From NCBI GenBank assembly GCA_019752015.1, contig JAIEMQ010000025.1, forward strand, positions 27,471-91,470: a DNA stretch of 64,000 bases, written 5' to 3'. The DNA comes from Cyanobacteriota bacterium. Lineage in GTDB: Bacteria > Acidobacteriota > Vicinamibacteria > Vicinamibacterales > UBA2999. Shown here one piece after another: positions 17,201-25,587 of the stretch. The notes beneath the pieces are model-generated. The model had not been told where the DNA came from. It ran no database searches and saw only the letters and a list, made by a program, of their open reading frames with translations. Position 1 is the stretch's first letter, and each line of letters begins with the position of its first letter. The translations under genes and the position numbers were made by a program.

Positions 17201-17504
17201 GCCGGGCGCCAACGGTGACCTGCACGTTGTCGACGAGCGCGATCGAAAAGCCGCTCTTCTCGGCGGTGATTACATAGGTGCCGGGACGCACCGTGAAGAA
17301 TTCGTAGCTGCCGTTGGCGTCGCTGATTTTTTCGTTCGTGACGCCGGTCTGGGTGTTGGTGAGCGTGACCTTCGCGCCGGGAACGACGGCTCCGGTCGAA
17401 TCCTTGATGGTGCCGACCACGCTGCCGGTCTCGAACTGCGCCCAGGCGGGGGCCGCGGCAAGGGTTAGAACAAACACGCAAAGCAGAGCTCGCTTGATTG
17501 GCAT
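14235..17504 (-). CDS. TonB-dependent receptor, Oar-like (second copy)
   Basis: The 1089-residue outer-membrane receptor has a signal peptide ending PAWA|QFETG, a carboxypeptidase-regulatory-like domain (about 25-105; GTIKDSTGAVVPGAKVTLTNTQ), a plug (ALPLNGREYSALALLSPGV, about 135-240) and a barrel ending FGFKVSF. It shares the layout of the 4061 receptor but is clearly diverged from it, so it is not a recent duplicate. It ends in the CACGAAGGA inverted repeat. The PHP gene lies 81 bp upstream on the same strand. Confidence 0.92.
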   Translation of the reverse strand: MPIKRALLCVFVLTLAAAPAWAQFETGSVVGTIKDSTGAVVPGAKVTLTNTQTGVTNEKISDANGSYEFFTVRPGTYVITAEKSGFSIALVDNVQVTVGARQRVDLSMAVGQLTEKVEVSASAVLLQTDSSDRSQVITGEQTRALPLNGREYSALALLSPGVRLSALNTGGFTPREGSFNVNGLRSTFNNFLIDGVDNNAYGTSNQGFSNQVMQPSPDAVGEFKVVTNNMSAEYGRSAGATINVAYASGTNTFRGSAWEFMRRTGLNAGGFFRPASGVKPGYDRDQFGGVLGGPIVKSKAFFFADVEIFDQTRSQTASSTIATTAQRAGILTVDVRNPLTGDVYPAGTAIPMTAFARQVLNDLPAPTNGNTANNLQILQRFTNRTPKAGGKIDVQINPRLSLFGRVGWRDADIYDNPPIAGPSGGGGNAETYVTNKQFSSGLTYTPTGSSLFEARFGWSNTRGGKNPAALFLGEQPAEVVYGITGLPSDPRVAAGLPTQLITGFSDLGRQATNPQWQYPTVFNPKINYTWLQGRHSLKTGYEFQRVLTEVQDVNPLYGRDSYAGQFSRPAGVTANNLYNLADFMFGLRSTYALSNILVARLQQNMHFTYLQDDWRINDRLTLNLGLRYEFATPWTEANNVLSNFDPATKTMVIARDGSLEDRSTLKPDRNNFGPRLGVAYTLADRTVLRGGYGLSYVHFHRAGGANVLPINGPQVINAVVVQTPAEATFRTTQQGYPAGLTDPSRFNPLLANITYMPKDYRSSEVQSWFVSVQREVWNGALLDFAYVGNRANGMLLFANLNQAAPNNPAGTLSLQSRRPIPEYADITYSFNGGKSRYHSFQTKFDWRIGAGTRLLSSLTLSQTKDNGAGSLENPNGNFPAPQDINNLDADYGYSAYHQPYNSTTSFVIDLPFGRGRRYMNNASAFTDAVLGGWMIAGINTVTPGETVTLTYTPTTAQVVSGIQQDVRGANNYRPNVSGDPYTPAGERSYQNWLSRTTVTIPTANDQPFGNAPRNSIRGPLTWTVDMVLSKRFDMPWSRNGAFEFRGEFFNLLNRTNFRAPNGNRSAAAYGTITTTYDPRIIQFGFKVSF

Positions 17505-17585
17505 CGGTGTCCTCGGACGACGAATCTAACATGGCATTTGTGAAACCGATGCTACGCAGCCGTAACAAGCGCGCAACCCCGCCGC

Positions 17586-18503
17586 CTACGCCGCGAGACT
17601 TGGCGCCAGACGGCCCGCGCTTTCGGGACGCGCAATCAAGTCGTAGAGCAAATCGCGATTGAACCGCTGCTCGTGGACAAAATGCACGAACGGCGCGGCC
17701 ATCAGCACCGGCACGATCGGCAGCCCGAGGATGCCGCCAAAGGTGAAGGCGTACCCGCGCCAGTCCCCGGGCCGCCGTGCCGTCGCCGTCACCGCCTCGC
17801 TCATGAAATTGCCGGCGAAGCGCCACATGTCCGACATCATCGTGCGCGCGCCGCCGTGCGCGCCGCCGGCGATGCCCCGGCCGGCGCGCAAACCCTGCAT
17901 GAACTCTTCTCGCGATCGCGCGCCGGGCACTTCGGTCCAGGTGAGGCCGATGCCGCGGCCGGTGTGCGAATCGCCGCCGCCGAGCGTGTGCTTGCCGGCC
18001 GCGGCGGCCAGACACATCGCGGTGCGATTCTGCAGCGGCAGCCGCGTGCCGTTGATCACTTCGAGACCGTCCACCCACGGCAGTACCGCCGCGAGATGCG
18101 CAGCAGTCAGCGGGCCATTGATGCCGGAGGCCACGTGGTTCAGCGACGTGTAGATGCGTGCCTGGTTCAGGTACGGCATCAGCTGCCGCACGTCGCCGCG
18201 CAGCCGCTGAATCTCGCCGTGCTGCGCCGGCGTGATGTCGAGCACGTTGACGTGAACACACAGATCAATATCCGGCCATTCGGCGGTGACTTCGCAGCCG
18301 GTGATCACGTCGTGGCGAACGCCCAGTGCCAGCGCGCCGCTGATCTCGTCATGATCGGTGACGGTGATCAGATCCATCCCGCGGCGCCTCGCGGTCGTGT
18401 ACACGCTCTGCGGTGTGTTGTAGGACTCGCGCATGAAGTGATTGAACGGAAAGACCGTGGCGCGGCCGGAATGCACGGTATGGACGTGGGTATCAAGCTT
18501 CAC
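17586..18503 (-). CDS. PHP-domain metal-dependent phosphoesterase
   Basis: The 305-residue protein begins with the PHP metal-site motif DTHVHT (4-9) and shows the further metal-binding blocks TDHDEISGA (about 49-57), a conserved Glu (CEVTAEW), LNHVASG and GGGDSHTGR. This is the stand-alone YciV/TrpH-like PHP class, which hydrolyses phosphate esters or short nucleotides using two or three metal ions. The C-terminal third contains a hydrophobic stretch (GGILGLPIVPVLMAAPFVHF), unusual for a soluble PHP enzyme and perhaps membrane-associating. The glycosyltransferase gene lies 86 bp upstream on the same strand. Confidence 0.8.
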   Translation of the reverse strand: MKLDTHVHTVHSGRATVFPFNHFMRESYNTPQSVYTTARRRGMDLITVTDHDEISGALALGVRHDVITGCEVTAEWPDIDLCVHVNVLDITPAQHGEIQRLRGDVRQLMPYLNQARIYTSLNHVASGINGPLTAAHLAAVLPWVDGLEVINGTRLPLQNRTAMCLAAAAGKHTLGGGDSHTGRGIGLTWTEVPGARSREEFMQGLRAGRGIAGGAHGGARTMMSDMWRFAGNFMSEAVTATARRPGDWRGYAFTFGGILGLPIVPVLMAAPFVHFVHEQRFNRDLLYDLIARPESAGRLAPSLAA

Positions 18504-18589
18504 GCTGCCTCCCTTTGTTTAAGGCAGACTGCCCTAACGACGTGACGCCGCTGTGGCTTGCGGTTGTCGACGGCGAAAATTCTCTCGTG

Positions 18590-19321
18590 CTACTGGCGGA
18601 CGTCGAGGTGCGCGCGGTCCTTCGGACGATGGTGCAACAGCTCTGAAACGAAGTTGCGAATGTACAGACGAAACACGGCGGCCTTCCCCATCGCGTTGTA
18701 GCGCCGCGCCGAGGTGTAGAGACAGCAGTCGTAGCGCAACTCGACCTTGCCGATTCGCGATAACCGGCGGCCGAGATTCGTATCCTCACCGTGGAATTCA
18801 ATCGTGGTGTCGAATCCGCCAATGCGTTCGAGGGCCTCGCGCCGCACGGCGAAGTTGCCGCCGTAGAACACCACGCCGATGCGCAGCACGTACTTCACGA
18901 GCAGGTGTGTCGCCGGACCAAGCGTGAAATCGTAGGCGCGCAACAGCGAACGCCCGATCCAGTCCCAATCGTAGAAGCGATAGTTGCCGGACAGCGCGAT
19001 CAGCGATCGATCAGCCGCGAACCGGCGCTCGATCCGCTGGAGCCACGTCGACGGCGCCCGGCAATCCGCATCGACGTACACGAGCAGCTCGCCGCGCGAC
19101 TCGCGCCGGCCGCGCTCGCGCGCAATCACCAATCCCTTCGCCGACTCGTTGATCACGCGAACATCGGGCATCGCGGCGGCCACTGCGGCCGTGCGATCGG
19201 TGCTCGCGTTGTTGATGACGATGACTTCATCCGGAAGCCGGGTCTGGGCGAGCAGCGAAACCAGGCAGGGCCCGAGGTATCGCTCCTCGTTGTGGGCGCA
19301 GACGATGACGCTAATCGTCAC
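18590..19321 (-). CDS. Family 2 glycosyltransferase
   Basis: The 243-residue GT-A protein starts at a GTG with SVIVCAHNEERYLGPCLVSLL and has NNASTDRT for nucleotide binding, the metal-binding YVDADCRAP (DxD) and the EDTNLGRRL acceptor/base region. It should transfer a sugar from a nucleotide-sugar to a lipid, polysaccharide or protein acceptor; which one is unknown. It has no long membrane anchor apart from the moderately hydrophobic THLLVKYVLRIGVVFYGG segment. It is followed on the same strand by the PHP gene. Confidence 0.87.
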   Translation of the reverse strand: MTISVIVCAHNEERYLGPCLVSLLAQTRLPDEVIVINNASTDRTAAVAAAMPDVRVINESAKGLVIARERGRRESRGELLVYVDADCRAPSTWLQRIERRFAADRSLIALSGNYRFYDWDWIGRSLLRAYDFTLGPATHLLVKYVLRIGVVFYGGNFAVRREALERIGGFDTTIEFHGEDTNLGRRLSRIGKVELRYDCCLYTSARRYNAMGKAAVFRLYIRNFVSELLHHRPKDRAHLDVRQ

Positions 19322-19399
19322 GCCGCGACATTACGAGAAGCGTGTGACGCGGCATTGGCGACCAGGTAACGGCGGTGCGGCCAAGCAGCTCTGACCTTG

Positions 19400-19437
19400 G
19401 AAAAGTTCCCTTCGTGTCCTTCGTGCCCTTCGTGTTA
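19400..19437. repeat. Half copy of CTTCGTGTC repeat
   Basis: Reads AAAAGTTCCCTTCGTGTCC then TTCGTGCCCTTCGTG, the same 9-mer unit as one arm of the bidirectional terminator at 14121-14234. It lies in the 239-bp gap between the divergent glycosyltransferase and response-regulator genes. The rest of that gap shows nothing I can name. Confidence 0.65.
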
Positions 19438-19560
19438 CCCAGAATTAACGTCTTCGTCACTCGTCGGAAATCCGCCGCCATTACCGTGAAGTGCATGGAT
19501 CAAGCGGCGCCCGTGGAGCATCACGGGTCAGGTCGGCACCGTGCCCGCGGCATCGCCAAG

Positions 19561-20259
19561 ATGCGCGTGCTCGTCGTCGAAGATGAAAACGATATTGCCG
19601 GCCTGATCAAACACACGCTCGAGCGATCGGGCGACGCGAGCGTCGAAGTGGCCACGAGCGGCGATCAGGCCTTGAAGGCCGCCAGCGAACAGCCGCCGGA
19701 CCTGATCATTCTCGACCTCAACCTTCCGGTGCTGGGCGGCCTCGAAGTCTGTCGATTGCTTCGTACCCGTCCGGCCACCGCGAAGACACCGATCATCATG
19801 CTGACCGCGCGCACCACCGAGAGCGATCGCGTGGTCGGCCTCGATGCCGGCGCCGACGACTACATCACCAAGCCGTTCAGCCCGCGCGAGCTCGCGGCGC
19901 GCGTGCGCGCGGTGATGCGGCGCGGCCAAGCGGACGACGCCGGCCCGCCGCCCATTTATCGCGGCGAACATCTCGTCGCCGACTTCGACGCGGTATCGAT
20001 CAGCGTTGACGGCGAACAGATCCGTCTGACTCGCCGCGAGTTCGAGCTGCTCAAGTATCTCGTCGAGAACCGCAACCGCGTGCTGTCGCGCGATCGTTTG
20101 CTCGAGCGCGTCTGGGGCTATGACCGCATGATCGAAACCCGATCGGTCGACGTGCACGTCGGACGGCTGCGCGGCAAGCTCGGTGCGGCCGGCAAGCAGA
20201 TCGAGACGGTGGTGGGGCTGGGCTACCGCTTTATCGAGACCGACAAGGCCGGCGGCTAA
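19561..20259 (+). CDS. OmpR/PhoB-type response regulator (orphan here)
   Basis: The 232-residue regulator has a receiver domain (1-120) with acidic pocket E7/D8, phospho-acceptor D52 (LILDLNLP) and the conserved Lys in YITKPFSP, and a winged-helix DNA-binding domain (about 130-230; RLTRREFELLKYLVENRNRVLSRDRLLERVWGY). The ATG at 19561 is used because it places the receiver start at residue 1; an upstream in-frame GTG would add a polar extension. No histidine kinase gene is adjacent. Phosphate genes nearby make a PhoB-like role possible, but nothing in this sequence proves it. It overlaps the convergent small gene by 4 bases. Confidence 0.88.
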   Translation: MRVLVVEDENDIAGLIKHTLERSGDASVEVATSGDQALKAASEQPPDLIILDLNLPVLGGLEVCRLLRTRPATAKTPIIMLTARTTESDRVVGLDAGADDYITKPFSPRELAARVRAVMRRGQADDAGPPPIYRGEHLVADFDAVSISVDGEQIRLTRREFELLKYLVENRNRVLSRDRLLERVWGYDRMIETRSVDVHVGRLRGKLGAAGKQIETVVGLGYRFIETDKAGG

Positions 20260-20468
20260 ACTTCAGACCAACCCTGGCGCTGTAGCGTGTCGAGCTCGTT
20301 CGCGATCGTGCGTCGAGCCCGCTCGACGCGATGCCAGTCCTTCAACTGCACCTTGCGCACGACCTCGCTGTCGCGCTCCTCGCGAACTTCCCAGCCGGCG
20401 TCGGTCGCAGCGATTGAATACCGGCGGGTCTGGTCCAGGAATCGCAGGCTCTTGTCGAAAGCAAACAT
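20256..20468 (-). CDS. Small conserved-looking hypothetical protein
   Basis: The 70-residue protein is strongly charged (MFAFDKSLRFLDQTRRYSIA...GWEVREERDSEVVRK...DWHRVERARRTIANELDTLQRQGW) and has no signal or membrane segment. It reads as two short strands followed by an amphipathic helix. The codon use looks like neighbouring genes, and its stop overlaps the response regulator stop by 4 bases, a common convergent arrangement, so I take it as real. No family recognised. Confidence 0.5.
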   Translation of the reverse strand: MFAFDKSLRFLDQTRRYSIAATDAGWEVREERDSEVVRKVQLKDWHRVERARRTIANELDTLQRQGWSEV

Positions 20469-20556
20469 GAGGCAGCTATCTTGGTCCAGCCTGGCTGGGC
20501 CGTGCCGTAAATTCTTCGTAACGATTTATTGGGCGTACGCGGGAAGTTCTTTCACC

Positions 20557-21471
20557 TCAACCACTTACCTTGACATGGAGGATCCGCCTGCGGGTCCGGA
20601 GGGCGATCCGCTCCGGCCCTTTTCGCGGCTCCCCGTCGACATGGAAATGAATCGGATTTGCGCACGAGATCTCCATCGAAGCCGCCGACCGCATCAACAG
20701 TCCCGGGCCTTCCGTCAGCGTGCCGCGAAAGAACGCCGGCACCTGCCGCAGGATGCTGAAGCCTGATTGCGGCTCGACAATGACGATCTCCATCATGCCG
20801 TCGTCGAGCAGCGCGCGCGGAGCGATCTTCGCGCCGCTGCCGTACTGACGCGAGTTCGCGAGCGCCACAAACAGGGCCGGCCGATCGGTGATGTCGGCGA
20901 CCAGCGCCTTGCCATCGTGATCGTAGACCTCGTCGATCGAATAGCGGCCGGGCTGATAGCCGCGCAACTCCCCGACGGTCGCGAAGATGTATCCAGCCAG
21001 GCCGCGGCGTGCACCAGGCCGCGCCAGCCGATCCGCGATTCGCGCATCGAACCCGACGCCGGCGACGTTGAAGAACAGCGAGCCATGCAATTCGCCCGCA
21101 TCGATGACGCGCGTCGTGCCGGTCGCGGCGATCGTCAGCGCGGCGGCGGGGTTGAATGGAATCCGCAGATCGCGCGCGAGGCCGTTGCCCGATCCGCCTG
21201 GAACGATCGCGAACGGGATGTTCGTGCCCGCAATCGCCGAAGCCGCGCCGTTGATGGTCCCGTCACCGCCCCAGGCGACGACGAGATCGACATTCGCGGC
21301 CGCGCCCTCCGTCGAGAAACGGCAGGAATCCTGCGGCGCGGTGGTGATGCGAACGTCAGCTTCGTAGCCGTGGCCGGACAAGACGGACTTGGCGAGATCG
21401 ACACACGCCCCCATCGTGCGGGAGCGTCCTTTGCCGGCAATGGGATTGATGACGACGAGCGCGCGTCGCAT
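20557..21471 (-). CDS. Diacylglycerol kinase-family lipid kinase (YegS/BmrU-like)
   Basis: The 304-residue protein has the DAGK catalytic domain: VVINPIAGKGRS near the N-terminus, the GGDGT nucleotide-binding loop (VAWGGDGTINGAASAI) and PGGSGNGLARDLRIP. The second, beta-rich half carries FNVAGVGFDA and the DDGMMEIVIVE segment. It phosphorylates a membrane lipid (diacylglycerol, phosphatidylglycerol, sphingosine or a related lipid) at the inner membrane; the substrate is not predictable. The start at 21471 (MRRALVVINP) fits the family; upstream codons overlap sixA. It follows sixA by 10 bp in the same operon. Confidence 0.9.
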   Translation of the reverse strand: MRRALVVINPIAGKGRSRTMGACVDLAKSVLSGHGYEADVRITTAPQDSCRFSTEGAAANVDLVVAWGGDGTINGAASAIAGTNIPFAIVPGGSGNGLARDLRIPFNPAAALTIAATGTTRVIDAGELHGSLFFNVAGVGFDARIADRLARPGARRGLAGYIFATVGELRGYQPGRYSIDEVYDHDGKALVADITDRPALFVALANSRQYGSGAKIAPRALLDDGMMEIVIVEPQSGFSILRQVPAFFRGTLTEGPGLLMRSAASMEISCANPIHFHVDGEPRKGPERIALRTRRRILHVKVSG

Positions 21472-21481
21472 CAGCGTGGAT

Positions 21482-21991
21482 TCAGGGCACCAGCGCGCGC
21501 AGGGCCCGCGGCGGGAGCATCCATCGCAGCGTGCCCGGGCCGCCCGGTGTTGCGCCGTCAACTTCGATCAGGCAGACCGCGCCCTTCTTGAACTCGATGC
21601 TGCCGCGCGCCGCGAGCAGGCGTGCCGCGAACTCGCCAAGATCCGGCTCGTGACCGACGAGCGCAAGACGGCGATGGCGCTTCGAGTGCGTCTTGATGGC
21701 CTCGACGATCGCCTGGTGACGCCCGCCCGGCGCGAGCGCCTCGATTTCGGTGATGGCGGGCTTGGGCTTGAGGCCCGCCGCCAGCAGCTGCGCCGTCTCC
21801 CGCGCGCGCACGAGCGGACTGGTCAGGACGAAGTCGATAACAACATCCATCTCGATCAGCCCTGGCACCGAGCTCGCGAACTTCTTGGTGCCGGCCGGCG
21901 TGAGCGGTCGCAGCGTATCGTCAGGATATTTGGGTCCGCGCTCGGCAGCGATCGCGTGGCGAACCAGGTACAACTCGATAGTCGCGGCCAT
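21482..21991 (-). CDS. sixA: SixA-type phosphohistidine phosphatase
   Basis: The 169-residue histidine-phosphatase protein has catalytic RHA (R11, H12), TSPLVRARETAQLL with the second Arg, and VGHEPDL with the second catalytic His (about 114). Its short length matches SixA, which removes phosphate from His in phosphorelay or PTS proteins. It lies between the CHAD and lipid-kinase genes on the same strand. SixA beside CHAD and Ppx is a recurrent grouping and may reflect polyphosphate-linked signalling (inference). Confidence 0.9.
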   Translation of the reverse strand: MAATIELYLVRHAIAAERGPKYPDDTLRPLTPAGTKKFASSVPGLIEMDVVIDFVLTSPLVRARETAQLLAAGLKPKPAITEIEALAPGGRHQAIVEAIKTHSKRHRRLALVGHEPDLGEFAARLLAARGSIEFKKGAVCLIEVDGATPGGPGTLRWMLPPRALRALVP

Positions 21992-21992
21992 G

Positions 21993-22013
21993 GATCAGGG
22001 ATCAGGGATCAGG
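21993..22013. repeat. Three tandem GATCAGG units
   Basis: Three perfect 7-bp GATCAGG units fill the 24-bp gap between the CHAD stop and the sixA start. They do not change either coding frame but could affect coupling between the two genes. Confidence 0.7.
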
Positions 22014-22015
22014 AG

Positions 22016-22900
22016 TTATGCGGCCGATGGCTTCGAGTGATCGGCGGCGATGACAGTGTCGCACAGCTTCAGGAGCGCCGGGCGGCCGCGCATGTAGGTG
22101 GCGTGGCCTTCGCGGCATTCGTCTTCGAGGACGCGAATCAGCTTGTTCAGCTCGGACATGCCGCGTCGATCGCGTGGGTTCAGCGTGCCCTGCACGGCGC
22201 GCGCCTTGTCGATCAGGATCTCGAGATCGTGCATCCGTCCGAGCATGTCCTGCTCGCTCTTCAGTCGTGCCAGGCCGATCATCGATCGGGCTTGGCTCAG
22301 CTCGCGCTGAATCTCGAGCGCATAGCGGAGCTTCTTCGCTTCGACGCGGACGCGATGCAGGCGATCGGCCAGATAAATGCCGCCGGCGCGCTCGATGGCG
22401 GCCTTCAGGTTCCTCGCGCGTTGTGCCGACTGTGCCGCCGCTTCTTCACGAGCGGTGCGCGTGACATGTGGACGCTCTTCCGGCGCGGCGACGCGGACCA
22501 GCCGACGGGTGAGCTTGTCGAGACGTGACGGCGTGATCTCGCTCAGCATCTCGTTGCGGCGCTTCTGCCGCTCCTCGAGCACGGCTTCGCGCACGCGCTC
22601 GATGGCGCGGGGCGCCGCGGCCTCCGTGCCCTCGAGCTCGGCAAGTAACAGCAATGTAACGTCGAGCTCGCGAACCGGACCGAGGGCGCGCGTAATGCGG
22701 CGGACGCGTTTCTGCACGCGGTCGAGTTTTTGTTCGTCGGCGCGGGCGCCCAGCACGGGGAGCGCTTCGCGCAGGCGGCGCGAGGCGACCCGGGCTTGGT
22801 GCACCGAGACTTCGTCGCCCGCCTGCGCCGCGGGCATGGCTCTCAGCAACGAGACGAGTCGCTGGCGAAGCAGCGCGACGGAAAGGGCCGAATGCTCCAT
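22016..22900 (-). CDS. CHAD-domain protein
   Basis: The 294-residue helical protein has paired basic helices with conserved His and Arg: VHQARVASRRLREALPVLG and LHRVRVEAKKLRYALEIQREL. These are the CHAD signature; CHAD domains bind inorganic polyphosphate. Positions SVHQARV and DRLHRVRVEAKKLRYA mark the two half-domains. It starts at ATG 22900, facing ppx divergently over only about 30 bp, and leads sixA and the lipid kinase. Context with an exopolyphosphatase supports a polyphosphate-binding role. Confidence 0.9.
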   Translation of the reverse strand: MEHSALSVALLRQRLVSLLRAMPAAQAGDEVSVHQARVASRRLREALPVLGARADEQKLDRVQKRVRRITRALGPVRELDVTLLLLAELEGTEAAAPRAIERVREAVLEERQKRRNEMLSEITPSRLDKLTRRLVRVAAPEERPHVTRTAREEAAAQSAQRARNLKAAIERAGGIYLADRLHRVRVEAKKLRYALEIQRELSQARSMIGLARLKSEQDMLGRMHDLEILIDKARAVQGTLNPRDRRGMSELNKLIRVLEDECREGHATYMRGRPALLKLCDTVIAADHSKPSAA

Positions 22901-22927
22901 GCTAGGATGCTTTTCCAATTATACGTC

Positions 22928-24592
22928 GTGCGACTTGCGGCCATCGACATCGGCACTAATTCCGTCCACATGATCGTGGTCCGGGTGCGCCCGGACTTCT
23001 CGTTCGAGATCGTCGATCGTGAAAAGGAAATGGTCCGGCTGGGCGCCGGCGGCCTCGACGGCAAGAAGCTCACGCCCGAAGCAATGGGCGCGGCGCTGCT
23101 GGCGCTGAAAAAATTCGCGCGCCTCGCCCAGTCACACCAGGTCGACGAAATCCTCGCGGTGGCGACCAGCGCGACGCGCGAAGCCGAGAACGGCGGCGCG
23201 TTCCTGCGCGCGATCGAGCGGCGCACCGGCCTTCGCGCGCGCATCATCACCGGCACCGAAGAAGCCAGGCTGATTCACCTCGCCGCCGTCTACGGCGTCG
23301 ATACGCCCAAACCCGCGGTGGTCATCGATATCGGCGGCGGCAGCGTTGAGGTCACGCTCGGCAGCAAGAGCGACATCGAGTTCGCGCGCAGCTTCAAGAT
23401 CGGCGTCATTCGCCTGACCGAGCGCTTTGTCGATTCGGATCCGATCTCGAGCCGCGACGAGCGCAAGATGACCAAGTTCATCCGCGAGCAGGTCGATCGC
23501 TACATCGAGCAGATCGTCGACAAGGGCTACGACCGCGTCATTGGCACGTCGGGCACCATCCTCTCGCTGGGCACGGTCGCGACCGCCGTCGATCGGGATG
23601 GAGCGGTACCGCAGGAAGTGCGCAATCTGCGCGTGCCCGCCAAGAGCATTCGCCGGCTGCGCAAGACCGCGGTCGAAATGGATCTGGAAGAGCGCATGCG
23701 GCTGCCCGGCCTCGATCCCCGGCGGGCCGACCTGATGGTGGCGGGATCGGTGCTGCTCGATACGCTGCTGAAGGAGCTCGACGCCGAGGAAATCACGCTC
23801 TGCGATTTGGCGCTGCGTGAGGGCGTGCTGCTGGATTACATCCACAAGCATCGCACGCACATTGCGCAGGTCGACCAGTATCCGGATGTTCGCCGCCGCT
23901 CGGTGATTGAGCTCGCGGAGCGTTGCGCGTGGGAAGCCGATCACTCCCGCCAGGTCGCGGCGCTGGCGCTGACGTTGTTCGATTACACCAGGCGCATTCA
24001 CGAGCTCGGCGATCGCGAGCGCGAATGGCTCGAATATGCGTCGTTCCTGCACGACATCGGCAATCACATCAGCTACCTGAAGCATCATCGCCACTCGTAT
24101 TACCTGGTCAAGCATGGCGATCTGCGCGGCTTCGAGCCGGAAGAGATCGACGTGATTGCGCTGCTCACTCGTTACCATCGCCGCGCGACACCGACACCCG
24201 AGCATCCGGGCATGGAGCACGTCGGCAAGAAACAACTGCACGCCATCGAGGTGCTGGCGGCATTTCTTCGCCTCGCCGAAACGCTCGATCGATCGCGGCA
24301 CGGTGTGATTCGCGGCATCGAAGTGCGCGAGCGCCTGGGCGAGCTGCGGATCAACGTGCAGGCACTGGGCGACGCTGAGCTGGAAGTCTGGGCCGCGCAC
24401 AAACAGGTGGCCGCGCTCGAGGAAGCGCTCGACCGTAAGGTGCGAATCGAGAAAGTCCCCTACCGCAAGGCGTCCGCACCGTCGCTGGCGCTGTCCAACA
24501 ATACGATGGTCGTCACAGATCGAGTAGTCGGTGATCGACAACCTAAGCTTCAACTGCCACGACAGGGTTACGCTCGAAAGCGGCAACGCTAG
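22928..24592 (+). CDS. ppx: Ppx/GppA-family exopolyphosphatase with HD-like domain
   Basis: The 554-residue protein has the actin-like ATPase fold with AAIDIGTNSVHMIV at the N-terminus and the phosphate-binding VIDIGGGSVEVTLG near 130. The C-terminal half (about 320-500) is HD-like: HSRQVAALALTLFD, SFLHDIGNHISY and LTRYHRR. It hydrolyses terminal phosphates of polyphosphate and/or pppGpp. The GTG at 22928 gives the family N-terminus; an in-frame ATG at 22907 would add seven residues and cannot be excluded, since neither start has a good Shine-Dalgarno. The last 30 residues (SNNTMVVTDRVVGDRQPK...) look unrelated to the family and run into the lower-GC island. Confidence 0.9.
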   Translation: MRLAAIDIGTNSVHMIVVRVRPDFSFEIVDREKEMVRLGAGGLDGKKLTPEAMGAALLALKKFARLAQSHQVDEILAVATSATREAENGGAFLRAIERRTGLRARIITGTEEARLIHLAAVYGVDTPKPAVVIDIGGGSVEVTLGSKSDIEFARSFKIGVIRLTERFVDSDPISSRDERKMTKFIREQVDRYIEQIVDKGYDRVIGTSGTILSLGTVATAVDRDGAVPQEVRNLRVPAKSIRRLRKTAVEMDLEERMRLPGLDPRRADLMVAGSVLLDTLLKELDAEEITLCDLALREGVLLDYIHKHRTHIAQVDQYPDVRRRSVIELAERCAWEADHSRQVAALALTLFDYTRRIHELGDREREWLEYASFLHDIGNHISYLKHHRHSYYLVKHGDLRGFEPEEIDVIALLTRYHRRATPTPEHPGMEHVGKKQLHAIEVLAAFLRLAETLDRSRHGVIRGIEVRERLGELRINVQALGDAELEVWAAHKQVAALEEALDRKVRIEKVPYRKASAPSLALSNNTMVVTDRVVGDRQPKLQLPRQGYARKRQR

Positions 24593-25573
24593 ATGTCGAA
24601 GGGGCAGGCGCGCGGGACACCGCAAAACCTCGACCACTACGAGGTAGTTGACGGCGTGAGCGTGGGTGGGGCCACCGTAAAGGACGTCCTAGTTGACCCC
24701 GAATCAGGGCATAAGTACATAGCGAAGTTGGGCGGGCGGAATAGTGACCTCGAGGTGATTACGGAGTACGCAATTTTTCTAGTAGGAAAGACACTACCGC
24801 TAGACATCGCGTCCGCCAAGATTGGTGTGTATAGAGGCCAGCTGCGATTTCTGAGCCGGTACTTCCTGGATATTGAAAGAGCTGAAGAACTTGTACACGG
24901 CATGCAACTATTCAGAGACCTCTACGACGCAACAACGGTGAAGGGAATCGTAGGGAATCAATTTAGGGAGCAATCGTTCTTCACGGTTCAGGCCGTTAAA
25001 GCCGCGTTTGGGGCCACGTACTTACATTACGGCTCGCACGTCGAGGACAATCTATTCGATTCTTTCGTCGCAATGCTTACGCACGATGCGCTACTTGGTG
25101 TACAGGATCGGCATCATGAGAACTGGGGAATAATTGTTCGTCGCGATGTGGGCACCGGCGTGCCGCGATTTGCACCGTTGTATGACAGTGCTCGCGGTCT
25201 TTTCTGCAATTTCTTAGACGGTCAACTTCGCAGATTTTACGGACCTCCGGGTCTCGATCGTCTCGACCAGTACATTTCCAAATCGCGACCCCTCATAGGC
25301 TTTATCGGATTGAGTCCAACGAGCGGGCGCGCTTTCCTTACGCATGATCAGCTGCTGGCCGCGATCTTTCATGAGCACAAAAGACAGCGTGCACGTATCA
25401 TGAAAATTCTGGAGAGTTACGACTGGCAGCTTGTGCGAGACGAGTTGAACGATAACTTGCCCGCGGGTTTTTGTTCCAAAGCTCGAATAGACCTGATCTT
25501 GACTTGCCTCCGTCGCCGTCAGCGTGGCTTATACCGTGCCATTCATGGTTCCGACATCAGGACCGATATATAG
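24593..25573 (+). CDS. HipA-like Ser/Thr kinase lacking the HipA N-terminal subdomain
   Basis: The 326-residue kinase matches the HipA/CtkA-type fold. GGATVKDVLVD (25-35) resembles a nucleotide loop, K45 (YIAKLGG) is the N-lobe Lys and E58 (ITEYA) the helix-C Glu. GVQDRHHENWGIIV gives catalytic D172 and N177, and FAPLYDSARG gives metal-binding D198. Full HipA is about 440 residues; the missing N-terminal part is encoded separately by the next gene, 14 bp downstream. HipA kinases phosphorylate translation components such as GltX and arrest growth. The start ATG follows the ppx stop directly with no obvious Shine-Dalgarno. Codon use is foreign. Kinase target and toxicity are inference. Confidence 0.78.
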   Translation: MSKGQARGTPQNLDHYEVVDGVSVGGATVKDVLVDPESGHKYIAKLGGRNSDLEVITEYAIFLVGKTLPLDIASAKIGVYRGQLRFLSRYFLDIERAEELVHGMQLFRDLYDATTVKGIVGNQFREQSFFTVQAVKAAFGATYLHYGSHVEDNLFDSFVAMLTHDALLGVQDRHHENWGIIVRRDVGTGVPRFAPLYDSARGLFCNFLDGQLRRFYGPPGLDRLDQYISKSRPLIGFIGLSPTSGRAFLTHDQLLAAIFHEHKRQRARIMKILESYDWQLVRDELNDNLPAGFCSKARIDLILTCLRRRQRGLYRAIHGSDIRTDI

Positions 25574-25587
25574 TGTGAGGTTCAGCC

